A DNA stretch of 14,109 nt from an uncultured Clostridia bacterium. GTDB taxonomy: Bacteria > Bacillota > Clostridia > Oscillospirales > Acutalibacteraceae. The position numbers and the translations under genes are program-made. Of the stretch, positions 7,429-12,494 are shown one piece after another. The notes beneath the pieces were generated by a model. It was not told the origin of the DNA. It saw nothing but the letters and a program-made list of their open reading frames with translations, and made no database searches. Location: assembly GCA_946628455.1 (NCBI GenBank), contig CAMOWP010000036.1, positions 1 through 14,109 on the forward strand, given 5' to 3'. Each line of letters begins with the position of its first letter. Within the stretch, counting starts at the first letter, position 1.

Positions 7429-9876
7429 TTATTGCTTTACGGGCTTGGTTGAATAACCCTTGCCCCATTTGTATGTACTGCCGTCGGTTGTTGTTGCTGT
7501 AACAATTCCGTCACTGAATTTAAAGCTGTTGCACTTTTTAAGCGCAAGGTACGGAGTAAATACCTTATCATCTTCCTTTTCAAGAGTGGGGAAGCCGCAG
7601 CCTTCGTGCCCGTTGCCGACTGCGTTTTGTGAGTTGTCGCCTGAAATATACAGGCTTCCGTTTTTAAGTATATACGCAAGCGTGTTGTTGAAGCATTTAA
7701 CAAACGCAACGTTTTCCTCAATAACGCTTGGGTTGTAATACGGCTCGTCTGCTATTTCTCCTGCCTGACCGCACCTGCTCTGACCCCAGAAAAAAAGCCT
7801 GCCGTCATTATCTGTTGCCGCAGCAAAGGTATCTGTCAGCGAAAAGGATGTAACGTTTTCCAAAAGCTTATGTGCGTCCTCTGCCTTAACACTTGTGTAA
7901 TACTGCATAATAGGATATTTAACGTCTCCGTCTCCGTAGGACTCTTCAACATAGCCTAAAATGCCGCTTTTTTCATAGTCGGTGTCAACGGCTCCGTCAG
8001 TTCCGAAGGCGTAAAGCTCGCCGTTATTTTTAAGGTACATAACAACCGAGTTGTATACCTGAACCTGTGAAACGTCCTGAGCGATTTTTATTTCCTTATC
8101 GGTGTAAAAATTCTCATCGCAGTAAACCGCTTCGCCGTTACCCTTAAAATACAAATCGTTGTTTTTTATGTAGTATTCAGCGTCCGCACCCTTTGCTTTT
8201 GTAAAATCTTCACGGACTATTTCAACGCTTTCGCCTGCATTCTTTATCTTCTGTTTAGCTTCAAAGTCCTCTTCAATGTAATTGTAAATATCGTCGTCAA
8301 TCTTTTTGTATTCTTTGTAAGCTTCAGGCGAAAAGTATTCTTTTATTTCATATATGTCAAGCCGCTTGTATGAGCGTACCTTCGCTTTATCGGGCGTAAA
8401 TTCAACCTTTGCAGTTGCATAGCAGCTCGCCCGTTCAGGACTTAGCTGAATGTCATACATCATATCGGCAAAATCAATTTTGTAAATGTCGTATTCTTCA
8501 TTGTAGTATACACCGAGCGTTTTAAGAAAATAGTTCTTATACCGTGTGTTTTGGTGTTCACTGCAATATTCTTTCAGCGCAGCTTCAAGCAGACTGTATT
8601 GCTCATCGGTTAGTGTGGTTTCCGCTCCCTCAAACGCTATCTCCGAAGAATCTGACAAAACAAAATCTCTTTTTACTTCATCGTAGTAAAATTCAAGATA
8701 CTGTCCCTGTCCGTATCTCAAACGCAGTGTAATGCTTGCGCTGTTATAATCAAGCATAACTGAATAAGGAACGGGCGCAGCGCTTACGCTTGTAATATTT
8801 TCAAGCCCGTTCAGGGAATTTATATCATACTCTTTATAACTGAAAGAAAACGGGTTTTGAATACTTATACCGAATTCAATTGCTTTATCCGTTTCAAAGT
8901 ATTCTGATGACGATGAAGAATGATAAATGAATTTGTAATCAGTGCTTTCACAAAGCTTTTTCCAGACCTTATTAGCGTTTTTGCCGCCAAACTCCCTGTA
9001 ACATTCAAGGAACTTTTCGTCCGCTTCTTCAAGCTCTGCTGTCGCCTCGCTTTTTATGCTGTTTTCAGCGGCTTTTATTTCAACGAAAAGAAATGCGTTA
9101 AATGCAACGCAAAGCGTAATAAGAGCTATACAGAATACGCAAAGCACATTTTTTATTTTCATATCCGCCTTTGTGTTAGTTAGCCTTCTTATGCGGATAA
9201 TGTATCTTAAACCGAAAAAGAAAACGCAGGCGCTTACCAAAATGCTGATGCTTAAAAATATAAGGTCAGTTCTGCTGACGCTGTTAAGCGCTACTTTCTC
9301 AAAATAATAATCATCAGTAAAAAAACGGCAGATATATTTTTTCATATCAGGCAGGCTGTCTGTTAAAGCGGACAGTAAGTGGGGCGACAGAATTATCATA
9401 GATTCTGAGCATAATACGCCCGAAATGAAATTCAAAAGCCTTTTGTTTTTCAGCCCGATTATTACGTTTACAGCGCCGAAGATTACAACCGCCGCGGATA
9501 TAATTGAAGCGTAAAGGGACGATATTTCAAGCCACACGTCAAATATATCGAAAAAAACGGTAAAGAAATAAACACCGTCAAATTCAAGCCCTTCGACCAT
9601 AATATAAAAGCCTGAATGAAGCAGGATTATATTGAGCACCGCAAGTACGGGGAATAAAACCCTGCGCCTTTTTACCACGCTGTCAAGCTGCTCGCCGACA
9701 AGGTCAGGGTCGCCCATCTGCTCCTCGCTTTTTTCAAGCGCGGAGTCGGAATCATAGCCGATTTTCTGCCAGAATTTTTCCTTTTCGTCAAGGTGGTCAA
9801 AAAGCTCGTTTTCAATTTCAGCCTTGCGCTGTCTGCCGCTTATATGGCTCAGCACTCTTTCAATGTAACTATGCAT
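7429..9876 (-). CDS. HAAS-domain membrane protein with extracytoplasmic RCC1-like repeats
   Basis: This is an 815-residue protein. Residues 1-66 form the HAAS helical head, nearly identical to that of the next gene. About five membrane helices follow (73-93, 120-142, 148-170, 204-226, 244-266); one more weakly hydrophobic stretch (101-117) is uncertain. Five helices put the remaining roughly 550 residues outside the cell. That exterior has a charged, tyrosine-rich region (270-560), then RCC1/alpha-tubulin-suppressor-like blades: KNNGELYAFGTDG, ATDNDGRLFFWGQSRCGQAG, LKNGSLYISGDNSQNAVGNG and TTTDGSTYKWGKG between about 612 and 806. RCC1 blades usually form a propeller that binds protein or other ligands. 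The open frame extends 75 codons further upstream, but those codons lie inside padR in another frame. The ATG at 9876 gives the HAAS start and overlaps the padR stop by 8 bases (ATGCATAG), so translation is coupled to padR. Its role as the cassette's sensor is inference. Confidence 0.82.
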   Translation of the reverse strand: MHSYIERVLSHISGRQRKAEIENELFDHLDEKEKFWQKIGYDSDSALEKSEEQMGDPDLVGEQLDSVVKRRRVLFPVLAVLNIILLHSGFYIMVEGLEFDGVYFFTVFFDIFDVWLEISSLYASIISAAVVIFGAVNVIIGLKNKRLLNFISGVLCSESMIILSPHLLSALTDSLPDMKKYICRFFTDDYYFEKVALNSVSRTDLIFLSISILVSACVFFFGLRYIIRIRRLTNTKADMKIKNVLCVFCIALITLCVAFNAFLFVEIKAAENSIKSEATAELEEADEKFLECYREFGGKNANKVWKKLCESTDYKFIYHSSSSSEYFETDKAIEFGISIQNPFSFSYKEYDINSLNGLENITSVSAAPVPYSVMLDYNSASITLRLRYGQGQYLEFYYDEVKRDFVLSDSSEIAFEGAETTLTDEQYSLLEAALKEYCSEHQNTRYKNYFLKTLGVYYNEEYDIYKIDFADMMYDIQLSPERASCYATAKVEFTPDKAKVRSYKRLDIYEIKEYFSPEAYKEYKKIDDDIYNYIEEDFEAKQKIKNAGESVEIVREDFTKAKGADAEYYIKNNDLYFKGNGEAVYCDENFYTDKEIKIAQDVSQVQVYNSVVMYLKNNGELYAFGTDGAVDTDYEKSGILGYVEESYGDGDVKYPIMQYYTSVKAEDAHKLLENVTSFSLTDTFAAATDNDGRLFFWGQSRCGQAGEIADEPYYNPSVIEENVAFVKCFNNTLAYILKNGSLYISGDNSQNAVGNGHEGCGFPTLEKEDDKVFTPYLALKKCNSFKFSDGIVTATTTDGSTYKWGKGYSTKPVKQ
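9677..9820. repeat. Duplicated HAAS-coding segment, copy 2 (partner 7227-7370)
   Basis: Direct-repeat partner of 7227-7370, in the same orientation, inside the RCC1-bearing paralogue. Identity includes silent codon positions. Confidence 0.9.
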
Positions 9877-10201
9877 TCTGAAGCCCGAGCACCTTTCCCA
9901 CTGCTGATGAATAAGCCTGCCATTCCTCCTTCTTTTCTTTAAGAACAGCCTTGCCCTTGCGGGTGATATGGTAATACTTACGCTTTTTTGTTTCCATATC
10001 AACCCAGTAGGAATCAAGGTATCCGTTCTCTTCAAGCGAGTGAAGAATGGGGTAGAGCGTGCCCTCTTTAAGCGAGAAAACGTTTTCACTCCTCTTTTCA
10101 AGCTCCTTAACTATTTTGTAGCCGTACATATCCTCGCTTTCAATTACGGAAAGAACGAGCGTTGCCGTTGAGCCTTTCATAAGCTCTTTGTTAATTTTCA
10201 T
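9869..10201 (-). CDS. PadR-family winged-helix transcriptional regulator
   Basis: This is a 110-residue DNA-binding regulator. The layout MKINKELMKGSTATLVLSVI, EDMYGYKIVKELEKRS, FSLKEGTLYPILHSLEENGYL and KRKYYHITRKGKAVL is the typical PadR winged-helix order: recognition helix at LKEGTLYPILHSLE, wing at YWVDMETKKRKYYHIT, and a short C-terminal dimerisation helix. PadR proteins of this group usually repress their own operon. I chose the ATG at 10201 because family members begin near M(K/N)INKEL. A GTG at 10228 and an ATG at 10213 are in frame upstream and remain possible; AAAGG is only 2 bases from the 10213 start. Its stop overlaps the start of the RCC1/HAAS gene by 8 bases. A perfect palindrome on the operon's promoter is the likely operator. 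The effector is unknown. Confidence 0.88.
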   Translation of the reverse strand: MKINKELMKGSTATLVLSVIESEDMYGYKIVKELEKRSENVFSLKEGTLYPILHSLEENGYLDSYWVDMETKKRKYYHITRKGKAVLKEKKEEWQAYSSAVGKVLGLQNA

Positions 10202-10410
10202 ATTAATTCCCATAGCCTTTCTGCCCACAAATAAATAATATTAATAAACCTCACATTATACTAACCTTGTAGGGCAGACAAGGCGTATAATGGGAATTCT
10301 GCCATCGCTCGTTGTCGCTTAGCGACAAACTGAGCGGGCAATATAATCGGGGATAGTGTGATTCTTCACACTATTCCTCCTAAGTATTTCGTTGTACATA
10401 GTATTACTAT
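10202..10410 (-). promoter_or_regulatory. Long structured leader of the padR operon
   Basis: From the predicted start near 10410 to the padR ATG there are about 200 bases. In transcript order they hold: AGGAGG (10381-10376); a hairpin ATAGTGTGA / TCACACTAT with a 4-base loop (10374-10353) covering the start of a 16-codon ORF; a hairpin TTGTCGC / GCGACAA with a 3-base loop (10328-10312), extended by CGCTC/GAGCG, over that ORF's stop; a hairpin CCTTGT / ACAAGG (10283-10265) with CTGCCC in its loop; and GGGCAGA (10226-10220) just before the padR start. None of the hairpins is followed by a T tract, so a classical attenuator terminator is not apparent. I do not recognise it as a known riboswitch class. 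Confidence 0.55.
10319..10369 (-). CDS. Putative 16-codon leader peptide upstream of padR
   Basis: GTG at 10369-10367 opens MKNHTIPDYIARSVCR, ended by TAA at 10321-10319. The start is supported by a full AGGAGG (10381-10376) at the ideal 6-base spacing, the best ribosome site in this window. The ORF lies in the leader of the padR operon about 40 bases after the predicted transcription start. Its GTG sits inside a 9-bp hairpin stem and its stop sits in the loop of another, so its translation would remodel the leader RNA. It may be a regulatory leader peptide, or the surviving 5' end of a decayed small gene; the IPDYIAR-S start looks like a real N-terminus. There is no direct evidence that it is translated. 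Confidence 0.45.
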   Translation of the reverse strand: MKNHTIPDYIARSVCR

Positions 10411-10414
10411 GTAC
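10394..10414. promoter_or_regulatory. Perfect palindrome, likely PadR operator
   Basis: Arms GTACATAGT (10394-10402) and ACTATGTAC (10406-10414) around ATT. It begins 2 bases downstream of the -10 box of the padR promoter and covers the predicted start site. PadR-family operators commonly contain ATGT/ACAT inverted halves, which are present here. Repression by occlusion is the natural reading. Confidence 0.75.
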
Positions 10415-10416
10415 TA

Positions 10417-10445
10417 ATTATACCAAGGCGGTTTTGATTTGTCAA
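10417..10445 (-). promoter_or_regulatory. Consensus promoter of the padR-HAAS operon
   Basis: On the minus strand: TTGACA (10445-10440), exactly 17 bases, TATAAT (10422-10417), with TGG directly before the -10 (extended -10). Both hexamers are perfect. A promoter this strong in front of a regulator implies it is normally held down, consistent with the palindrome on its start site. Confidence 0.92.
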
Positions 10446-10471
10446 GCGTTAATCGGCGCCGAAATTACGCA

Positions 10472-10500
10472 TAAAACAAGGCGCCCCGAGGGCGCCCTGT
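10472..10500 (-). terminator. Terminator of the CAP-domain gene
   Basis: On the minus strand, CAGGGCGCCC and GGGCGCCTTG form a 10-bp stem (one G-T pair) with a 3-base loop, followed by TTTTAT. It starts 2 bases after the stop codon and isolates the CAP gene from the padR promoter. Confidence 0.85.
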
Positions 10501-10501
10501 C

Positions 10502-11266
10502 TCACTTGAACAGATAATAGATATAATATCTTATTCTTGAATAGATGTTTGAACTGTTTTTATTTGTTTTGCCTTTTGTTGTCGGTTGCTTAGTTGTGCT
10601 TTGGCGTGACGTTGTCTGCTTTGTTGTTGTCTGCTTTGTTGTAGTTGGTTTTGTTGAGGGCTGCGCTGCAGCAGGTTTAGTTGACGTTTGCGAAGCCGCT
10701 TCGTTGTAATTTACAATTGAGTCAACCCCTGCCGTAAGGCTGACATCGACGGAAACCGCTTTGCTACCGCTTGGGGAATACGCGCTGCCGCTTCCGCCGC
10801 TGAAAGCCTGTGCCCAGTAAAGCCTGTCGTTATATTCAAAGCAGCCGATTCCGATTGTTGTAAACGCGGAATTGAGAATGTTTGCCCTGTGGCCGCTTGA
10901 ATTCATCCAGCCGCTCATTACCTGCTCGGGCGAGCGCTGTCCGTATGCTATGTTTTCGCCCGCCGTCCTCGTCCATTCAAATGCAGTAAAACACTGTTCT
11001 CCGTTCGGCCTTGTATGCGAAAAGCTGACCGCCGTTTCAGCCGCACGGAGCATAGCGCCGTCCGTCAGCGCTTTCGTCATTGTAACGGGCTTTAAGCCGT
11101 AGCTCTGCCGCTCCTTATTTACAATCGTTAAAACCTCGCTTGCGTAGGTGTAATTAAAATTACCCAAAACGGTTTTATAGCTTGATGCAAAGGCGTTCGC
11201 CCCTGCAAAAAGCATACACGCCGCAATCACTAAGCTTAGCAAAGCTGAAATTCTCTTTTTTGTCAT
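10502..11266 (-). CDS. Secreted CAP-domain (SCP-like) protein with Thr/Lys-rich tail
   Basis: This 254-residue protein has a signal peptide at 1-27 (MTKKR, hydrophobic core, NAFA|SS). The CAP domain (about 40-157) has the family landmarks SHTRPNGEQCF (83-93, H84), GENIAYG (103-109, E104), GWMNSSGHRANILN (119-132, H126) and LYWAQAF (149-155). H84, E104 and H126 form the usual CAP cavity. Bacterial YkwD-like CAP proteins are exported and poorly understood; a wall or host-interface role is inference. After a spacer come five pentads (207-231, PTTTK/QTTTK/QTTSR/QSTTK/QPTTK), a flexible and potentially glycosylated linker, then a tail of about 15 residues rich in Tyr and Arg (IYSRIRYYIYYLFK). There is no LPXTG motif. 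AAAGGAG lies 7 bases before the ATG. It is a single gene between its own promoter and terminator. Confidence 0.9.
   Translation of the reverse strand: MTKKRISALLSLVIAACMLFAGANAFASSYKTVLGNFNYTYASEVLTIVNKERQSYGLKPVTMTKALTDGAMLRAAETAVSFSHTRPNGEQCFTAFEWTRTAGENIAYGQRSPEQVMSGWMNSSGHRANILNSAFTTIGIGCFEYNDRLYWAQAFSGGSGSAYSPSGSKAVSVDVSLTAGVDSIVNYNEAASQTSTKPAAAQPSTKPTTTKQTTTKQTTSRQSTTKQPTTKGKTNKNSSNIYSRIRYYIYYLFK
10574..10648 (-). repeat. 15-bp tandem repeats encoding Thr-rich pentads
   Basis: Five 15-bp units encode the Thr/Lys pentads of the CAP protein. A 15-mer at 10611-10625 is exactly repeated at 10626-10640 and neighbouring units are diverged. Such a tract can gain or lose units by slippage without breaking the frame. 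Confidence 0.8.
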
Positions 11267-11294
11267 TAAACCACTCCTTTTGTTTGGTGAGCTA

Positions 11295-11324
11295 ATTATA
11301 ACGCCGCGCAGCCGATTATTTCAA
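11295..11324 (-). promoter_or_regulatory. Promoter of the CAP-domain gene
   Basis: On the minus strand: TTGAAA (11324-11319), an 18-base spacer and TATAAT (11300-11295). The start near 11288 gives a leader of about 20 bases containing AAAGGAG. Confidence 0.68.
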
Positions 11325-11342
11325 CGCACAAATTTTGGAAAA

Positions 11343-11356
11343 CGAAAGCGTTTACC
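11343..11356. promoter_or_regulatory. cre-like / LacI-family operator upstream of the inositol operon
   Basis: CGAAAGCGTTTACC matches 12 of 14 positions of the catabolite-responsive element TGWAANCGNTNWCA; only the two end bases differ. It lies 35 bases upstream of the iolG -35 box and 18 bases upstream of the CAP promoter's -35 box. A CcpA or dedicated LacI-type regulator is the likely reader; which one cannot be told. Confidence 0.55.
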
Positions 11357-11391
11357 CATTAAAATATACGCACAAGAATTTTAATTAATTA

Positions 11392-11420
11392 TTGATTTAA
11401 CAATAACTGTATGATAAAAT
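11392..11420 (+). promoter_or_regulatory. Promoter of the iolGD operon
   Basis: TTGATT at 11392-11397, a 17-base spacer and TAAAAT at 11415-11420, preceded by TGA (extended -10). The predicted start near 11427 is followed by GAGG at 8-base spacing from the iolG ATG at 11456. Confidence 0.72.
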
Positions 11421-11455
11421 ATTAACGACTATAAAATTATTGCGAGGTAAAATTT

Positions 11456-12469
11456 ATGAAAAAGCTTAAAGTCGGTATTATCGGCGCAGGCCGTATCGGT
11501 CAGGTTCACGCAAAATCAATCACTTATCACATCCCGCAGGCTGAGATAGTTGCAATCTCGGATATCTACGTTGAGGGTGCAAAAAAGGTGGCTGAGGAGC
11601 TCGGTATTCCCGCATATTATGAGGATTACCATGAGATTTTAAACAACCCTGAAATCGAGGCTGTTCTCATCTGCTCATCAACCGATACCCACGCTGATAT
11701 CGCCTGCGAGGCGGCTGAGGCAGGCAAGCACATTTTCTGCGAAAAGCCTGTTGATTTAACGGTTGCAAAGATTAAGAAGGTTATCGCCGCAGTTGAAAAG
11801 GCAGGCGTTAAGCTTCATATTGGCTTCAACAGACGTTACGACCATAACTTTGCTCACATCAAGGCACTCGCTGAGGAGGGCAGGCTCGGCAAGCTTCAGA
11901 CTATTAAAATCACGTCGCGCGACCCTGAGCCTCCCGCAATTGAATACGTTAAGGTTTCAGGCGGTATCTTCCTTGATATGACCGTTCATGATTTTGATAT
12001 GGCACGTTTCATCGGCGGCGAGGTTGAAGAGGTTTACGCCAACGCAACAGTTATGGTTGACGAGGAAATCGGCAAGGCAGGAGATGTTGACACAGCTCTT
12101 GTTGCTCTTAAGTTCAAGAGCGGAGCTATCGGCGTTATTGATAACTGCCGCAAGGCTTGCTACGGCTATGACCAGAGGCTTGAGGTATTCGGCTCAGGCG
12201 GCCAGGCTTCTGCTGCAAACGATACTCCTACCAATGTTGCTTACATAAATGAAAACGGCAATGTTACCGACAAGCCGCTTTACTTTTTCCTTGAAAGATA
12301 TATGCAGTCCTTCACAGACGAGATGACTGAATTTATTGACGCTGTTGTTAACGACAAGGCAACTAAGACTACTGTTGTTGACGGCCTTGAGGCTCTGCGC
12401 CTCGGCCTTGCCGCAAAGCTTTCCGTTGCGGAGCACAGACCCGTTAAGCTCAGCGAAATCGAAATGTAA
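11456..12469 (+). CDS. iolG: myo-Inositol 2-dehydrogenase (Gfo/Idh/MocA family)
   Basis: It oxidises myo-inositol to scyllo-inosose with NAD+, the first step of bacterial inositol breakdown, in the cytoplasm. The 337 residues fit the family (about 340). The N-terminal Rossmann domain has GIIGAGRIGQVHA with the acidic D36 in AISDIY that favours NAD. EKPVDLT at 96-102 carries K97, and GGIFLDMTVHDFDMARF at 169-185 carries D174 and H178. These match the K97/D172/H176 set of Bacillus subtilis IolG with a small shift. The family contains many sugar oxidoreductases, but iolD placed 25 bases downstream makes inositol the best call; scyllo- or chiro-inositol activity is possible. It is the first gene of the operon behind its own promoter and a cre-like site. 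Confidence 0.88.
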   Translation: MKKLKVGIIGAGRIGQVHAKSITYHIPQAEIVAISDIYVEGAKKVAEELGIPAYYEDYHEILNNPEIEAVLICSSTDTHADIACEAAEAGKHIFCEKPVDLTVAKIKKVIAAVEKAGVKLHIGFNRRYDHNFAHIKALAEEGRLGKLQTIKITSRDPEPPAIEYVKVSGGIFLDMTVHDFDMARFIGGEVEEVYANATVMVDEEIGKAGDVDTALVALKFKSGAIGVIDNCRKACYGYDQRLEVFGSGGQASAANDTPTNVAYINENGNVTDKPLYFFLERYMQSFTDEMTEFIDAVVNDKATKTTVVDGLEALRLGLAAKLSVAEHRPVKLSEIEM

Positions 12470-12494
12470 TCACTTATATAATTGAGGTGTTATT

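Noticed and set aside
8920..9183. An 87-codon plus-strand frame opposite the RCC1/HAAS gene
   Set aside because: Composition follows the opposite strand's hydrophobic helix codons; no ribosome site.
9877..10101. An upstream extension of 75 codons for the RCC1/HAAS protein (start at 10101)
   Set aside because: The extension lies wholly inside padR in another frame, is Arg/Lys-rich without domain character, and skips the HAAS start that matches the paralogue.
10255..10260. A second TATAAT near padR as an internal promoter
   Set aside because: The best -35 candidates (TTGTCT at 15 bases, CTTGTC at 16) are poor or badly spaced; the upstream promoter is far better.
10265..10381. The hairpin-rich padR leader as a MITE or other mobile repeat
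   Set aside because: No convincing terminal inverted repeats with a target duplication and no second copy in the window; it stays possible but unsupported.
10453..10462. Palindrome TCGGCGCCGA upstream of the padR -35 box as a regulator site
   Set aside because: Short, GC-rich and next to a GC-rich terminator; chance cannot be excluded and no family match is evident.
10574..10655. Tandem repeats as a CRISPR-like array
   Set aside because: Repeats are contiguous 15-mers without spacers and keep the reading frame of the CAP protein.
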